Shown in pieces: positions 40,987 to 52,626 of a DNA stretch of 64,000 nt (position 1 is its first letter; the number at the start of each line of letters is the position of its first letter). The stretch comes from Anoxybacillus tepidamans PS2 (GTDB lineage Bacteria; Bacillota; Bacilli; Bacillales; Anoxybacillaceae): assembly GCF_000620165.1 (NCBI RefSeq), contig NZ_JHVN01000001.1, positions 451,893 to 515,892 on the forward strand, read 5' to 3'. The position numbers and the translations under genes are program-made. Under the pieces are notes generated by a model, which saw nothing but the letters and a program-made list of their open reading frames with translations, did no database searches and was not told the DNA's origin.

Positions 40987-41181
40987 TTACTCCTCATGTT
41001 TTTCTAACACCTTTTTTAGCTTTCGAACAAATTCTTTGCGAGGAAGCAGGACACTATGTGCACAACCTTCACATTTAATGCGAATATCCGCTCCCATACG
41101 GATTACTTTCCAGCGATTTACCCCGCACGGATGCGGCTTTTTCATCTCTACAATATCATGCAACCCAAACTCTTTCTCCAT
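40987..41181 (-). CDS. yyzM: DUF951 protein (YyzM)
   Basis: 64 aa. Sequence HDIVEMKKPHPCGVNRWKV ... KCEGCAHSVLLPR is the DUF951 signature, with a conserved HPCG and C-x2-C (zinc-ribbon-like). Function unknown; proposed to bind nucleic acid, unproven. Directly upstream of yyaE and downstream of the MscS gene, 15 bp apart. Its last codons lie in a 12-bp perfect hairpin (40978-41002). Confidence 0.88.
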   Translation of the reverse strand: MEKEFGLHDIVEMKKPHPCGVNRWKVIRMGADIRIKCEGCAHSVLLPRKEFVRKLKKVLEKHEE

Positions 41182-41196
41182 CGTTCATCCCCCTTT

Positions 41197-42108
41197 TTAT
41201 GCATCTCCTTTTGAGCGTTTAGGTGCCGGTTCTTCTTCCCCTTCGCGATTATAGAGAACAAGCCGAGGAAATGGAATCTCGATGCCTTGTTCATCTAAAC
41301 GAAGCTTAATTTCTTTACGCAACGCACGAGCAACAAAAAAATGGCGCATTGGTTTTGTTTCGCAAGTCACTCGAAGTACAACCTCCGAACTTGTCAAATT
41401 CTGAATACCTAAAAGTTGAGGAGGCGCAACCATATCTTCATACTTCTCCGGAAGTTCAGTAAGTAAATTACGAATAGCTTCCTCTGCCCGTTCAAGATCC
41501 CCTTCGTAAGAGACACTCACATCAACAACGGCTACACTATTATGCAGCGAAAAATTAGTCACTTGGGCAATACTTCCATTCGGAAGGATATGAATTTCTC
41601 CTGTCCAACTTTTAATCTTCGTCACTCTTAACCCAATCGCTTCTACGTAACCTTCGAAATTGCCAATACGGACATAATCGCCTACTGAAAACTGATCCTC
41701 AAAAATAATAAAAAATCCTGTAATGACATCTCTCACTAAGCTTTGTGCGCCAAATCCGAGAGCAACGCCAACAATTCCCGCACCTGCCAGCAGCGTCCTA
41801 ACTTCTACGCCAACCGTGTCTAAAATCATCACAAACGCAATGAAATAAATCACATATGTAATCACATTATCAAGCAATTTTAATAATGTCGCTTCCCTTC
41901 GTTCAGAAATGCGAATCGGCGCTTTTTGCCGCACTTTAAAAATATTGTGGACGGCAATCTTTAATACTTTTGATGCAACCATTGCAATAATCATAATCGT
42001 TATTATTCTCAAGATTCCGCCGCCAAGACGCAACCAAAAATCTTCATTGGACAAAAATGAAAGAAGATAGTCATAAAAAGTTTTTGCACTCTTCACCTTT
42101 TGTTTCAC
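41197..42108 (-). CDS. mscS: Small-conductance mechanosensitive channel (MscS)
   Basis: About 303 aa: three membrane helices with the pore-lining sequence GAGIVGVALGFGAQSLVRDV, then the beta domain (GDYVRIGNFEGYVEAIGLR). Releases solutes on hypo-osmotic shock. The start is uncertain: the frame opens at ATG 42159, but a TACAAT element lies at that spot, which suggests transcription begins there; GTG 42108 and GTG 42096 follow AAAGGAG and GAGGTGA. Co-directional with yyzM and yyaE. Hydrophilic charged tail at the C-terminus. Confidence 0.85.
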   Translation of the reverse strand: MKQKVKSAKTFYDYLLSFLSNEDFWLRLGGGILRIITIMIIAMVASKVLKIAVHNIFKVRQKAPIRISERREATLLKLLDNVITYVIYFIAFVMILDTVGVEVRTLLAGAGIVGVALGFGAQSLVRDVITGFFIIFEDQFSVGDYVRIGNFEGYVEAIGLRVTKIKSWTGEIHILPNGSIAQVTNFSLHNSVAVVDVSVSYEGDLERAEEAIRNLLTELPEKYEDMVAPPQLLGIQNLTSSEVVLRVTCETKPMRHFFVARALRKEIKLRLDEQGIEIPFPRLVLYNREGEEEPAPKRSKGDA

Positions 42109-42421
42109 CTCGACATACGTTAAATTACTCCTTTGCAGGTACGATACACTATGAATCATTGTACCAAGATTTCAAATGGATTTGTAGCATTCCGCAAGCA
42201 AGGGGGACCATTTATATAAATTCTTTAATATTTCGTCTTTTGGGTAAGAACAAATACTTAGGCTTCAAGTAAAGTTCGTATAGTACACCTCACTATATAC
42301 TCAATCAACCTTCCGCCTCGTTCCTACCCTTTTGCAAGCAATAAGCTATAACTAAGATGTATATAAATTCTGTTTTTTCCGTATACTGTTTAATACTTAA
42401 CCGATATCAGGAGTGAATACT

Positions 42422-43045
42422 ATGAGTATACCTTCGATTTTTTTTCATTCCAAAAATGAAAAAGAACGAGTTTTCTATGATGAACAAGGTGCCGCCACTT
42501 TAATAGCGGGTCGTCTTATTTCATTGCTTCCCTCATCTTTAACACAACCAGTAGCAATCGTCTGTATCGGAACCGATCGTTCAACAGGGGACGCACTCGG
42601 CCCCCTTGTCGGAACGATGTTAAAAGAAAAAAACTTATCATATTTTCAAGTCTATGGCACATTGGAAGAACCAATTCATGCAGTCAATTTAGAAGAAAAA
42701 GTCGCTGAAATTCGCTCCCTTCATAAAAATAGCTCTATGGTTGCAATTGACGCTTGTTTAGGGCGACTAAAAAGTGTTGGAGCCATCACAATTGCCGAGG
42801 GACCTGTACGACCAGGAGCTGGCGTAAATAAGCAACTTCCTCCCGTTGGTGATTTCCATATTACAGGTGTTGTAAATGTCAGTGGATTTATGGAATTTTT
42901 TGTTTTACAGAATACACGTCTTCATTTAGTAATGAGTATGGCTAAAACTATTGCCAACGGCATATACGAGGCCGATCGACATTTCAAACGAAAAGAATAT
43001 TTATCAAATTTAACGATAAAACAAGAACAATATAAATCATTTTAA
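42422..43045 (+). CDS. yyaC: YyaC, spore protease-related protein
   Basis: 207 aa (B. subtilis 205). Resembles the GPR-like fold; conserved GTDRSTGDALGPLVG and GAGVNKQLPPVGDFHITGVV. It is made during sporulation in B. subtilis; precise activity unknown. ATG 42422 follows CAGGAGTG. Plus-strand single gene with a terminator. Confidence 0.92.
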   Translation: MSIPSIFFHSKNEKERVFYDEQGAATLIAGRLISLLPSSLTQPVAIVCIGTDRSTGDALGPLVGTMLKEKNLSYFQVYGTLEEPIHAVNLEEKVAEIRSLHKNSSMVAIDACLGRLKSVGAITIAEGPVRPGAGVNKQLPPVGDFHITGVVNVSGFMEFFVLQNTRLHLVMSMAKTIANGIYEADRHFKRKEYLSNLTIKQEQYKSF

Positions 43046-43048
43046 ACT

Positions 43049-43091
43049 AGAAAATCCCCTCTTTGTTACAAGTAACAAGAAGGGATTTTTT
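43049..43091. terminator. Bidirectional terminator between yyaC and DUF554
   Basis: AAAATCCC/GGGATTTT plus an inner TTGTTAC/GTAACAA stem, T-run on the plus strand and T-rich on the minus strand. Confidence 0.85.
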
Positions 43092-43093
43092 GT

Positions 43094-43795
43094 TTACCAA
43101 AAATACATTATTGTTACAGCAACAGCCGTTATAATGATACTTGGAAGCAAATTGGCTACTCGAATCGATGTTACTCCTAATAAATTTAAACCGATAGCCG
43201 TAATTAAAATACCGCCCGTTGCTGTCGATTCGGAAATGAACGAATCCATCAACTCTTTTGGCACCCATACTTGAATTTGAGTAGATAATAGAGCGATTGT
43301 TCCCTCATACAACATGACTGGAATGGCAGAAAAAATAACACCTATTCCGAGGGTCGTTGTTAAAATGACGCTTGTAAATCCATCAATAATTGATTTCGTA
43401 TATAACACACGATGATCGCCCCGTAAACCACTATCCAATGCCCCAATAATGGCCATAGCCCCGATGACAAACAGCAATGTGGCTGCAACAAATCCTTTGG
43501 AAATACTGCCTTGTTCACTGCCTCCGACTTTTCTTTCTAACCAATGACCGAGTTTATTTAATTGATCGTCAAGATTCCATAGCTCTCCCAAAATACCGCC
43601 AAATACAAGGCTGCAAATAACAATGAGAAAATTCTCGCTCTTTAATCCCATTTGTATCCCCAATAACATCACCGCCAAGCCAATTCCGCTCATGACTGTC
43701 ATTTTCATTCGTTCGGGAATACGATGAAATATTTTTCCTAATAATGCTCCTATAATAATACAGATTCCGTTCGCGATTGTTCCTAGCAGTATCAA
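43094..43795 (-). CDS. DUF554 membrane protein (YqgA-like)
   Basis: 233 aa, about seven hydrophobic segments, starts MILLGTIANGICIIIGALLGK with family motif GDHRVLYTKSIIDGFTS. Putative transporter; function unproven. Single gene between yyaC and spo0J, shares the terminator with yyaC. Confidence 0.87.
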   Translation of the reverse strand: MILLGTIANGICIIIGALLGKIFHRIPERMKMTVMSGIGLAVMLLGIQMGLKSENFLIVICSLVFGGILGELWNLDDQLNKLGHWLERKVGGSEQGSISKGFVAATLLFVIGAMAIIGALDSGLRGDHRVLYTKSIIDGFTSVILTTTLGIGVIFSAIPVMLYEGTIALLSTQIQVWVPKELMDSFISESTATGGILITAIGLNLLGVTSIRVANLLPSIIITAVAVTIMYFW

Positions 43796-43839
43796 ATGGT
43801 ATTCCCCCTTAAAAAAATAAAACCATCAAAAGATGATGG

Positions 43840-44694
43840 CTATTCATCAAATTTAACATTCAGTAATTGTAAAATTCTCTCTAAATCATCGTCGGAAAAA
43901 AATTCAATTTCAATCTTTCCTTTTTTCCGATTTTTTTTAATTGTTACATTTGTCCCGAATTTTTCTCTTAATAATGATTCACTTTGTTTAACAAAAACGC
44001 TCTTTTCTTTCTTCGCTTTTGTTGTTTCACGTGAAACATTTTGATTTGTTTCTTGGATCAACTTTTCAAGTTGGCGGACATTTAGTTGTTCGGAGACAAT
44101 TTTATCAACAATGGCTTTCATTTTTTCTTTTTTCTTTAATCCTACCAGGGCTCGTCCATGTCCCATAGATAGAGTTCCATCTTTAATAAGATCTTGTATC
44201 TCTTTTGGCAAAGATAATAATCGCAGATGATTAGCTACGTGAGGGCGACTCTTCCCAATGCGTTGGGCTATCTCCTCTTGAGTTAATTGAAGGTGTTCCA
44301 TTAATGTTTGATACGCTAACGCCTCTTCAATTGGCGTCAAATCTTCCCTTTGTAAATTTTCAAGCAGCGCAAATTCCATCATTTGCTGCTCAGTTAAGTT
44401 GCGAACAACAACGGGTACTGTTTTTAACTTTGCCTCTTTAGCGGCACGATAGCGCCGTTCCCCTACAACAATTTCATATCCTTTGATGCTTTTTCGGACA
44501 ATCAATGGCTGTAAAATCCCATGCTGGATGATCGACTGCTTTAATTCTTCAATCGCTTCCGTACGAAATGTTTGCCGCGGTTGATAAGGATTGGGTCGCA
44601 ATTCTTTAATATTGACTTCTTGTATTGATTCGCCTTCGCTTATTTCTAAATTGGAAAACAGCGCATTAATGCCTTTTCCTAATCCTTTAGCCAC
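43840..44694 (-). CDS. spo0J: Chromosome partition protein Spo0J (ParB)
   Basis: 284 aa. ParB box with CTPase motif ([15 protein letters not shown]), HTH ([22 protein letters not shown]) and C-terminal dimerisation domain. It binds parS, loads condensin and controls Soj. Overlaps soj by 8 bp. A perfect parS site (44023-44038) lies within the gene. Confidence 0.97.
   Translation of the reverse strand: MAKGLGKGINALFSNLEISEGESIQEVNIKELRPNPYQPRQTFRTEAIEELKQSIIQHGILQPLIVRKSIKGYEIVVGERRYRAAKEAKLKTVPVVVRNLTEQQMMEFALLENLQREDLTPIEEALAYQTLMEHLQLTQEEIAQRIGKSRPHVANHLRLLSLPKEIQDLIKDGTLSMGHGRALVGLKKKEKMKAIVDKIVSEQLNVRQLEKLIQETNQNVSRETTKAKKEKSVFVKQSESLLREKFGTNVTIKKNRKKGKIEIEFFSDDDLERILQLLNVKFDE
44023..44038. 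other. parS site in spo0J
   Basis: Perfect palindrome TGTTTCACGTGAAACA, the Spo0J/ParB target; matches the site in B. subtilis spo0J. Confidence 0.97.
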
Positions 44695-45448
44695 GTTCTA
44701 ACACCTCCCGTGCCAGTTCTAAGTATACTTCTGCCCCCTTCGAACGCACATCATAAAGAATAATTGGTTTTCCATGGCTCGGCGCTTCGCTTAACCGAAC
44801 ATTTCGCGGAATAATCGTATCATATACTTTTTCGCGGAAGTATTTTTTAACCTCCTGAATGACTTGAAGACCTAAATTCGTCCGCGCATCCAACATCGTT
44901 AGGACGACACCTTCAAGTCTTAATTGTGTGTTTAAATGCCTTTGTACAAGCCGAATCGTATTTAACAGCTGGCTCAAACCTTCAAGGGCATAATATTCAC
45001 ATTGTACAGGAATCAGCACTGCATCAGCAGCTGTTAAAGCATTTAACGTCAATAACCCCAATGAAGGGGGACAATCAATTAAAATAAAATCGTATTGGCT
45101 TTTTAAAGGCTCAAGGGCATTTTTTAATAAGATCTCCCGTGAAACGACCGAAACCAGCTCAATTTCCGCCCCGGCTAACTGAATCGTGGCTGGAATCATA
45201 TATAAATTTTCAATGTTAGTAGGCCTAATAACGTCTTTCGCTTTCATATTTTCTACAAGAACATTATAAATGCACTCATCGACATCGCCTTTTTCAATAC
45301 CGATACCGCTCGTTGCATTTCCTTGAGGATCGATATCAACAAGCAGTACTTTTTTTCCGATATGTGCCAAGCAAGCGGCCAAATTAACAGCTGTTGTCGT
45401 TTTGCCTACTCCGCCTTTTTGATTTGCAATTGCAATAACTTTGCCCAC
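44687..45448 (-). CDS. soj: Partition ATPase Soj (ParA)
   Basis: 253 aa, deviant Walker [15 protein letters not shown] and Walker [11 protein letters not shown]. Acts with Spo0J in segregation and switches DnaA activity as monomer or dimer. Co-transcribed with spo0J, overlap 8 bp. Confidence 0.97.
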   Translation of the reverse strand: MGKVIAIANQKGGVGKTTTAVNLAACLAHIGKKVLLVDIDPQGNATSGIGIEKGDVDECIYNVLVENMKAKDVIRPTNIENLYMIPATIQLAGAEIELVSVVSREILLKNALEPLKSQYDFILIDCPPSLGLLTLNALTAADAVLIPVQCEYYALEGLSQLLNTIRLVQRHLNTQLRLEGVVLTMLDARTNLGLQVIQEVKKYFREKVYDTIIPRNVRLSEAPSHGKPIILYDVRSKGAEVYLELAREVLERG

Positions 45449-45542
45449 GATGACACCTACCCCTGATTTCGTACTTACTTATATGTTTTATTGTAACACG
45501 AAACAAAAGAAATGGATGTATTTTCTATAAATTGAATGAAAC

Positions 45543-45580
45543 AAAAGACCTCATCACATCTACTATGATGAGGTCTTTAC
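45543..45580. terminator. Terminator between noc and soj
   Basis: AAAGACCTCATCA pairs with TGATGAGGTCTTT around a 7-nt loop; A/T tracts on both flanks; ends noc. Confidence 0.92.
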
Positions 45581-45588
45581 ACAACCAG

Positions 45589-46434
45589 CTATTTTTTAGG
45601 AATACGAATCGTAATTTGATAGTAGTCTTCAAATTCTTCTTCTTCCGAGTCAACAGAAAGTCCACTATCAGCCACCATGGCTAACGATTGGCGAATAGTG
45701 TTAACAGCAATTCTCATATCTTTGCTAAAAGCTTTTCGCTTTGGTTTCGGTTTCGTTTGGCTTGCCTCTAACATTTTTAGCACACGGTCTTCCGTCTGTT
45801 TCACATTCAATTGCTTTTCAATAATTTCTTTTAATAGTTTCAATTGTTTTTCTTGGTCTTTTAGCACGATAAGTGCTCGGGCGTGCCTTTCAGTAATTGT
45901 CCGCTGCAAAAGCGCCTCTTGCACTTCTTGGGGCAACTTTAACAATCGAAGTTTATTCGCGATTGTCGACTGGCCTTTTCCTAATCGCTGAGCAAGTGCT
46001 TCTTGTGTTAAATGGTGCAATTCTAATAGCTTAGCGTATGCCATTGCTTCCTCGATTGGAGTCAGTTCTTCCCGCTGCAAGTTTTCGATCAGCGCCACCG
46101 AAGCCGTTTCCTTGTCATTTAAATTTTTAATAATCGCAGGGATTTCTGTCCATCCCAATGTTTGGACAGCACGCCAACGCCGTTCCCCAGCAATGATTTC
46201 AAATTTTCCATCTTCACATTCACGGACAACAATTGGTTGAATAATTCCATGCGTTCGAATCGTTAAAGCGAGCTCCGCAATTTTTTCATCGTCAAAAATT
46301 GTACGCGGCTGAAAGCGGTTCGGTACAATTTGTGAAACCGGAATTTTTCTAACTTCCTCGCTTTCATTTTTTTCAATCATTTCTTCCTGCTCTTTTTCTC
46401 CGAAATTAAAGAAGCGTGAAAAAGGATGCTTCAT
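45589..46434 (-). CDS. noc: Nucleoid occlusion protein Noc
   Basis: 281 aa. ParB paralogue: N-terminal Phe/Lys-rich segment [12 protein letters not shown] (membrane-binding amphipathic helix), ParB-type box [37 protein letters not shown]. Blocks Z-ring assembly over DNA through Noc-binding sites. Located between rsmG and soj as usual. Confidence 0.95.
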   Translation of the reverse strand: MKHPFSRFFNFGEKEQEEMIEKNESEEVRKIPVSQIVPNRFQPRTIFDDEKIAELALTIRTHGIIQPIVVRECEDGKFEIIAGERRWRAVQTLGWTEIPAIIKNLNDKETASVALIENLQREELTPIEEAMAYAKLLELHHLTQEALAQRLGKGQSTIANKLRLLKLPQEVQEALLQRTITERHARALIVLKDQEKQLKLLKEIIEKQLNVKQTEDRVLKMLEASQTKPKPKRKAFSKDMRIAVNTIRQSLAMVADSGLSVDSEEEEFEDYYQITIRIPKK

Positions 46435-46492
46435 TCCCCTACACCACCTTTAAAAACTCTCCCCTAATTCTAAGGCATTAGTCGTAAAATGC

Positions 46493-47209
46493 TTACTCAA
46501 TCGGAAGTTTGTTCGGTACCCCAGGTTTCCGAGGATATTTATTTGGTGTTTTCCGTTTTTTATTAATCAAAATAATAGTGCGCTCACTTTCCTCAATCGG
46601 CAAATTAAACCGATGAACCTTTGCAATTTCTCCACCCAACACTTTAATAGCAGCTTTCCCTTGTTCTAATTCTTCTTCGGCAGCAGCTGCCTTCATAGCA
46701 ATAAATGTTCCATTGACCTTTACTAGCGGCAAACATAACTCACTTAAGACCGACATTCGAGCGACTGCCCGGGCGGTAACGATATCAAATGATTCGCGAA
46801 TCCCCTCTTTTCGACCGAAAGTCTCGGCCCGATCATGATAAAATGCCACATCCTCCAATCCAAGTTCTGAAGCCAAAGCGTGAAGGAACGTAATGCGTTT
46901 TTGCAGCGAATCCACTATCGATAACTTAATATGCGGAAAGCAAATTTTTAAAGGAACGCTTGGGAACCCTGCTCCCGCACCGACATCACAAAGAGAAATA
47001 GGCTTTGAAAAATCAAAGTAAAACGCTGGAGAAATGGAGTCGAAAAAATGTTTCAAATACACGCTAGGCTTGTCTGTAATGGCTGTCAAATTCATTTTTT
47101 CATTCCATTCAACCAACAACTGATAATACCTTTCAAACTGTTCTAATTGCCGAGGAGAAAGGGATATTCCCTTCTCTCCTAACAATCCATGAAACTGTTT
47201 TGTATCCAT
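46493..47209 (-). CDS. rsmG: 16S rRNA (guanine527-N7) methyltransferase RsmG
   Basis: 238 aa, Rossmann SAM-methyltransferase with [13 protein letters not shown] and [12 protein letters not shown]. Methylates G527. Loss confers low-level streptomycin resistance in other species. Follows mnmG by 21 bp. Confidence 0.96.
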   Translation of the reverse strand: MDTKQFHGLLGEKGISLSPRQLEQFERYYQLLVEWNEKMNLTAITDKPSVYLKHFFDSISPAFYFDFSKPISLCDVGAGAGFPSVPLKICFPHIKLSIVDSLQKRITFLHALASELGLEDVAFYHDRAETFGRKEGIRESFDIVTARAVARMSVLSELCLPLVKVNGTFIAMKAAAAEEELEQGKAAIKVLGGEIAKVHRFNLPIEESERTIILINKKRKTPNKYPRKPGVPNKLPIE

Positions 47210-47230
47210 AGACAGATCCCTTCACTAATG

Positions 47231-49120
47231 TTATTCATTCGACACGCGAGCGATTCTTCCTTGTTCTAAATACACTAATAATATCGAAATATCTGCAGGA
47301 TTTACTCCGGAAATGCGCGAAGCTTGAGCAATAGAAAGCGGACGGACTTCTTTTAATTTTTGTCGCGCCTCTGTTGCCAGACCTGTGATTGCATCATAAT
47401 CAATATCTTCCGGAATTTTTTTGTTCTCCATTTTCTTCAAGCGCTCCACTTGTTGAAGCGATTTCTCAATGTATCCTTCGTACTTGATTTGAATTTCCAC
47501 CTGCTCGGCGACATCTGATGGAATCTGTTCATCCGCTGGCGCAAGCATTTGAATATGTTCGTAGGTCATTTCTGGACGCTTCAATAAATCGGAAGCACGA
47601 ATTCCATCTTTTAATTCGCTGCCCCCTGCTTGGCGAATGACCTCTTGCACTTGGGCGGTCGGTTTAATGATATATGCTTGAAGACGCTTTTTCTCTTTCT
47701 CAATTGCGGCTTTTTTCTCTAAAAACTTTTGATAACGCTCCTCAGAGATTAACCCCATTTTATACCCGATTTCTGTAAGGCGCAAATCAGCATTATCATG
47801 GCGAAGCAATAGACGATATTCCGCACGAGATGTCAACAAACGATACGGTTCATTTGTTCCTTTCGTAACAAGGTCATCAATTAAGACACCAATATAAGCG
47901 TCCGAGCGGCTTAAAATGAGTTCTTCTTTTCCTAACGCTTTTCTAGCCGCGTTAATTCCAGCAATTATTCCTTGACCAGCGGCCTCCTCGTAACCAGAAG
48001 TGCCGTTAATTTGCCCCGCTGTGTACAGATTTTTGACAATTTTCGTTTCCAATGTCGGCCATAGTTGTGTTGGAACAACCGCATCATATTCAATAGCATA
48101 TCCCGCTCTCATAAGCTGCGCCCGCTCAAGCCCTGGAATTGTTTCTAGTATTTTTCTCTGAATATGCTCTGGTAAACTTGTCGATAGTCCTTGTACGTAT
48201 ACTTCTTCTGTGTTCCGGCCCTCTGGCTCAAGGAAAATTTGATGACGCGGTTTGTCGTGAAAACGAACAATTTTATCTTCAATCGACGGACAATAACGTG
48301 GGCCAGTTCCTTTAATCATTCCGGAATACATTGGCGACAAATGCAAATTCTCATCAATAATTCGGTGCGTTTCTTCGGTCGTATAAGTCAACCAGCAAGG
48401 AAGTTGGTCGGTAATATACTTTGTAGTTTCATAAGAAAATGCCTGTGGAACTTCGTCTCCTGGCTGAATTTCTGTTTTGCTATAGTCAATAGAACGACTA
48501 TTCACTCGAGGAGGAGTTCCCGTTTTAAATCGCACTAATTGAAATCCTAATTCTTCGAGGTGTTCAGATAGCTTGATCGATGGTTGCTGATTGTTTGGAC
48601 CGCTTGAATATTTAATGTCCCCAATGATAATCTCTCCGCGCAAAAACGTTCCTGTCGTAATAACGACGGTTTTTGCGTAATAGTGAGCACCCGTATGTGT
48701 AATAACCCCTTTGCACACACCGTCCTCGACAATAAGACGCTCTACTTTTCCTTGAAGAAGCGTTAAATTTTCTTCGTTTTCAAGCGTTTTTTTCATTTCA
48801 TGCTGATATAAAAACTTATCAGCTTGTGCCCGCAGCGCACGAACGGCTGGCCCTTTCCCCGTGTTTAACATTCTTATTTGAATGTATGTTTTATCAATAT
48901 TTTTTGCCATTTCTCCGCCTAAAGCGTCAATTTCGCGGACAACGATGCCTTTTGCCGGTCCCCCGATCGACGGGTTACACGGCATAAAAGCGACCATGTC
49001 AAGATTCAACGTGATCATTAATGTTTTTGCTCCTATGCGTGCAGCAGCTAATCCTGCTTCGCATCCCGCATGACCCGCGCCAACGACGATCACGTCATAA
49101 GAGCCTCCTTGATACTCCAT
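47231..49120 (-). CDS. mnmG: tRNA 5-carboxymethylaminomethyluridine enzyme MnmG (GidA)
   Basis: 629 aa. FAD motif [16 protein letters not shown], family [12 protein letters not shown] and C-terminal GidA-associated domain. Works with MnmE to modify the wobble uridine of tRNAs. Preceded by mnmE at 19 bp. Confidence 0.97.
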   Translation of the reverse strand: MEYQGGSYDVIVVGAGHAGCEAGLAAARIGAKTLMITLNLDMVAFMPCNPSIGGPAKGIVVREIDALGGEMAKNIDKTYIQIRMLNTGKGPAVRALRAQADKFLYQHEMKKTLENEENLTLLQGKVERLIVEDGVCKGVITHTGAHYYAKTVVITTGTFLRGEIIIGDIKYSSGPNNQQPSIKLSEHLEELGFQLVRFKTGTPPRVNSRSIDYSKTEIQPGDEVPQAFSYETTKYITDQLPCWLTYTTEETHRIIDENLHLSPMYSGMIKGTGPRYCPSIEDKIVRFHDKPRHQIFLEPEGRNTEEVYVQGLSTSLPEHIQRKILETIPGLERAQLMRAGYAIEYDAVVPTQLWPTLETKIVKNLYTAGQINGTSGYEEAAGQGIIAGINAARKALGKEELILSRSDAYIGVLIDDLVTKGTNEPYRLLTSRAEYRLLLRHDNADLRLTEIGYKMGLISEERYQKFLEKKAAIEKEKKRLQAYIIKPTAQVQEVIRQAGGSELKDGIRASDLLKRPEMTYEHIQMLAPADEQIPSDVAEQVEIQIKYEGYIEKSLQQVERLKKMENKKIPEDIDYDAITGLATEARQKLKEVRPLSIAQASRISGVNPADISILLVYLEQGRIARVSNE

Positions 49121-49138
49121 CTGTCAACAGCCTCCTTC

Positions 49139-50524
49139 TTACTTTCCTAAACAAAACTGCGAGAACAGTTGATCAATTAAACTTTCATGCACCGTATCTC
49201 CAATAATTTCTCCAAGTAATTCCCATGCTCTCGTTAAATCAATTTGCACAATATCAATCGGAACGCCCTCTTTAATTCCGGAGATAGCTTCTTCCACCGC
49301 TTTTTTTGCTTGATGAAGCAGCGCGATATGTCGCGAATTCGAAACATATGTTAAATCATTCGCCTCTACCGATCCAGTAAAAAATAATGTCGAAATCGCT
49401 TCTTCTAACTCTTCAATCCCTTGTTCTTCCAAAAGGGAAGTGGTCACAATAGGACGGCCGTTAGCGAGTTGCTTAACTCTCTCCATATCAATCTTCTGTG
49501 GTAAATCGGTTTTATTGACAATAACGATAATATCCTTCCCACTTACCATTTCAAAGAGTTGCTCATCCTCTTTTGTTAACTCCTCATTAAAATTGAGCAC
49601 AAATAAAATTAAATCCGCCTCTTTTACCATCTGCCGCGAACGTTCGACACCAATCCGCTCCACAACATCTTCTGTTTCACGGATCCCCGCTGTATCGATT
49701 AATTTTAACGGAACTCCGCGAACATTAACATACTCCTCAATCACATCTCTCGTCGTTCCTGGAATATCTGTTACAATTGCTTTATTATCATGAACAAGGT
49801 TGTTTAATAAGGAAGACTTTCCGACATTCGGTCGACCGATAATAACGGTCGCAAGTCCCTCACGTAATATTTTACCTTGCTGTGCCGTTTGTAAAAGCCG
49901 ATTAATTTCTTCACAAACATATCGTGCCTTTTCCATAAGAAGCTGGTGAGTCATCTCTTCCACATCGTCATATTCCGGGTAATCAATATTTACTTCCACA
50001 TGGGCAAGCGTTTCTAAAATCGTTTGCCGCAGGTGGCGGATCATTTTCGATAACCGACCTTCCATTTGACTGAGCGCTACATTCATTGCCCGATCGGTTT
50101 TAGCACGGATTAAATCAATGACCGCCTCGGCTTGTGATAAATCGATTCGTCCATTTAAAAAGGCGCGTTTTGTAAATTCTCCTGGCTCTGCAAGACGGGC
50201 TCCATTTGTAAGGAGAAGTTGCAAAACCCGATTGACCGAAACCAGTCCACCATGGCAGTTAATTTCAACAACATCTTCCCTTGTGAAGGTTTTTGGTGCC
50301 CTCATAACCGATACCATAACTTCCTCTACCGTCTGACCATTTTCCGGATCAATAATGTGGCCGTAATGAATCGTATGCGAATCGACATCTTGGAGCCGCT
50401 TACCTCCTGCTCTCTTAAAAATGCGATCCGCAATCGGAATGGCCTCATTCCCGCTCAAACGAACAATTGCAATAGCTCCCTCACCCATCGGTGTAGAAAT
50501 AGCGGCAATTGTATCAAAATCCAT
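49139..50524 (-). CDS. mnmE: tRNA modification GTPase MnmE (TrmE)
   Basis: 461 aa. N-terminal folate-binding domain, inserted G domain with [14 protein letters not shown] and DIPGTTRD, and the C-terminal FCLGK (catalytic Cys). Forms a complex with MnmG. ATG 50524 follows AGAGGTG; the frame is open to 50551 but without a site. Confidence 0.97.
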   Translation of the reverse strand: MDFDTIAAISTPMGEGAIAIVRLSGNEAIPIADRIFKRAGGKRLQDVDSHTIHYGHIIDPENGQTVEEVMVSVMRAPKTFTREDVVEINCHGGLVSVNRVLQLLLTNGARLAEPGEFTKRAFLNGRIDLSQAEAVIDLIRAKTDRAMNVALSQMEGRLSKMIRHLRQTILETLAHVEVNIDYPEYDDVEEMTHQLLMEKARYVCEEINRLLQTAQQGKILREGLATVIIGRPNVGKSSLLNNLVHDNKAIVTDIPGTTRDVIEEYVNVRGVPLKLIDTAGIRETEDVVERIGVERSRQMVKEADLILFVLNFNEELTKEDEQLFEMVSGKDIIVIVNKTDLPQKIDMERVKQLANGRPIVTTSLLEEQGIEELEEAISTLFFTGSVEANDLTYVSNSRHIALLHQAKKAVEEAISGIKEGVPIDIVQIDLTRAWELLGEIIGDTVHESLIDQLFSQFCLGK

Positions 50525-50637
50525 GTGTTTATCACCTCTCTTTAGCCGCATTCGTCTATATTTATATTGTGAACAAAATAATAATCCCCGATAACAAATA
50601 TTCCACAGTTTTGAAATTAATCATTATCAATTTTAAC

Positions 50638-50655
50638 TTATCCACATGTGAATAA
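50638..50655. promoter_or_regulatory. DnaA-box pair upstream of mnmE
   Basis: Perfect TTATCCACA at 50638-50646 directly abuts an inverted near-perfect box (TGTGAATAA, 50647-50655); TATTCCACA lies 40 bp away. It matches the location of the B. subtilis jag-thdF DnaA-box cluster. Confidence 0.65.
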
Positions 50656-50706
50656 CAATAATGAGAACAACGTTTTTCCATTCTGGATGATAGCAAAAAG
50701 CGAACA

Positions 50707-50745
50707 GAAAAAGAGGCTGTCTCAAATAATGAGATAGCCCCTTTC
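50707..50745 (-). terminator. Terminator of the rnpA-yidC-jag group
   Basis: GGGGCTATCTCA pairs with TGAGACAGCCTCT (one mismatch) around a 5-nt loop, followed on the minus strand by TTTTTC. Confidence 0.8.
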
Positions 50746-50774
50746 CCCACATCCTATATAACTCCAACACACAT

Positions 50775-51410
50775 TTAACGACTCATTCGTTCATGCATAG
50801 GAGCTATAACAATATACCGGTGTGGTTCTGTTCCAACAGAAAAGGTTTTTACCTGTCCATTATTAGCCAATGCCGCATGGATGACTTTACGTTCATAAGC
50901 CGGGAGCGGCTCTAGTTTCACTTCTCTTTTCGTTTTTATTGCCTTTTCCGCCAATTTTTCTGCCAACTGTGTTAATACTTCCTTCCGCCTTGTCCGATAG
51001 TTTTCCGCATCAACCGTAATGTTGATATAATCTTGAGTATATCGGTTTGCAACAAGCTGTGCGAGCAGCTGTAACGAATTTAAGGTTTGTCCATGTTTTC
51101 CAATTAACAACCCTATCTTTTCTCCAGTAATAGAAAATAGCACTTCTTTGTCATTTTCAACCTTCTCAATGGTTGCCTTGATGCCCATCTTTTCGATAAC
51201 ATTTTTCAAAAATGTTTCTGTTTCTTCAATAGGATGTGGTACTACTGTTACTTTTACAACCGCTGGTTTATTTCCAAAAATACCCAAAAAACCTTTTTTT
51301 CCGTGATCCAGTATATCGATTTCCACGCGATCTCTTGAAACTCCTAACTCATTTAATGCCGATTGAATTGCTTCATCGACAGTGGAAGCGGTCGCGGTTA
51401 TTACCTTCAC
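50775..51410 (-). CDS. jag: RNA-binding protein Jag (KhpB)
   Basis: 211 aa. N-terminal Jag domain (KKGFLGIFG motif), KH domain ([16 protein letters not shown]) and R3H domain ([20 protein letters not shown]). Binds RNA with KhpA; linked to cell-wall elongation and division in Gram-positives. Overlaps yidC by 4 bp (ATGA). Confidence 0.93.
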   Translation of the reverse strand: MKVITATASTVDEAIQSALNELGVSRDRVEIDILDHGKKGFLGIFGNKPAVVKVTVVPHPIEETETFLKNVIEKMGIKATIEKVENDKEVLFSITGEKIGLLIGKHGQTLNSLQLLAQLVANRYTQDYINITVDAENYRTRRKEVLTQLAEKLAEKAIKTKREVKLEPLPAYERKVIHAALANNGQVKTFSVGTEPHRYIVIAPMHERMSR

Positions 51411-52177
51411 TTTTTCTGTCCCCCTGAATGAGTAGATTTTAAATCAGGACCTTTAATGAGATACGTTTGAATAATGGAGAAAATATTTCCGACCACCCAG
51501 TAAAGTGACAAGGCAGCTGGGAAATTAATACCGAAAACAATAATCATGATTGGCATCAACCAGAGCATCATTGCCATTTGCGGGTTTTGTTGTTCCGTTC
51601 CAGCCATCATAAGTTTTTGTTGGATAAATGTTGCTACCCCAGCGACGATAGGTAGAATAAAATACGGGTCTTTAGCCCCTAAATCAAACCATAGAAAATT
51701 GTGGTCCGCAATTTCTCTTGTTCTCATAATTGCGTGATAAAAACCAATTAAAATCGGTGTTTGAATGATAAGCGGGAAGCAGCCAGCTAGAGGATTTACA
51801 CCGTGTTTTTGGAACAACAACATTGTTTCCTGCTGTAATTTTTGCTGAGTCTGCATATCTTTAGAGCTATACTTTTCCCGAAGTTTTTGCAATTCCGGCT
51901 GTAATGCCTGCATTGCCTTGGCATTTCTTGTTTGCTGAATCATCAACGGTAAAATAACCAACCGAATAAAAATCGTAACAACAATAATGGATAGGCCATA
52001 ATTTCCACCAAATAAATGTGCCACGTACTTAATTAACCAAGAAAGAGGATAAACGATATATTCGTTCCAAAATCCTTTACTCTCCGGGGTAATTGGCTGG
52101 TTCACTTGCGAACAACCCGCAATAAGGGCTACTAACATAACGAGTGCGATTGTTAACCAAATTCGCCTTTTCACCAC
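51407..52177 (-). CDS. yidC: Membrane protein insertase YidC (SpoIIIJ)
   Basis: 256 aa, lipoprotein signal with lipobox IAGC (C22), five membrane segments, catalytic-groove Arg in [21 protein letters not shown]. Inserts membrane proteins; the SpoIIIJ paralogue is needed in sporulation. Located in rpmH-rnpA-yidC-jag. Confidence 0.95.
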   Translation of the reverse strand: MVKRRIWLTIALVMLVALIAGCSQVNQPITPESKGFWNEYIVYPLSWLIKYVAHLFGGNYGLSIIVVTIFIRLVILPLMIQQTRNAKAMQALQPELQKLREKYSSKDMQTQQKLQQETMLLFQKHGVNPLAGCFPLIIQTPILIGFYHAIMRTREIADHNFLWFDLGAKDPYFILPIVAGVATFIQQKLMMAGTEQQNPQMAMMLWLMPIMIIVFGINFPAALSLYWVVGNIFSIIQTYLIKGPDLKSTHSGGQKK

Positions 52178-52228
52178 ATTTTCCTCCTAACATTTAAAAA
52201 ATCTGTTCCTTTGTTTATATGTAGCTCA

Positions 52229-52588
52229 TCATGGAGACGAAAACGGTTGTTTTATTAATACGCCCGCTTTTTTCAGTACATGTACTAAGCTTTTTTTCAC
52301 CTCAGCATAATTCATTCCAGCAACAGGAATCCTCGCAATAATAACATAGTCGTGTCCAATAGCTATATGTTCACGCAGCTCTAAAAAAACTTGTCGAATG
52401 TATCGTTTTACTCTATTTCTTACAACCGCTTTCCCAATCTTTTTGCTCACCGATAGGCCAAGACGGAAGTACGGCTGCTCGGGACGATCCAAAACATAAA
52501 CGACAAACTGCCGGTTTGCTGTTGATTTTCCTTGTTGGAAAACCTGCTGAAATTCTTCATTTTTTTTGATCCGATATTTTTTTTTCAT
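52229..52588 (-). CDS. rnpA: Ribonuclease P protein component
   Basis: 119 aa, basic; family signature [15 protein letters not shown] and start [20 protein letters not shown]. Protein subunit of RNase P, which matures tRNA 5' ends. Confidence 0.95.
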   Translation of the reverse strand: MKKKYRIKKNEEFQQVFQQGKSTANRQFVVYVLDRPEQPYFRLGLSVSKKIGKAVVRNRVKRYIRQVFLELREHIAIGHDYVIIARIPVAGMNYAEVKKSLVHVLKKAGVLIKQPFSSP

Positions 52589-52626
52589 CCCAAGTTAATA
52601 CACTCCATATTCTTTTGTATAGCTTA

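Larger units (their letters stand above)
50525..50774. other. Intergenic region mnmE-jag (250 bp)
   Basis: Contains the DnaA-box pair, the jag terminator, and probably the mnmE promoter. No gene. Confidence 0.6.
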
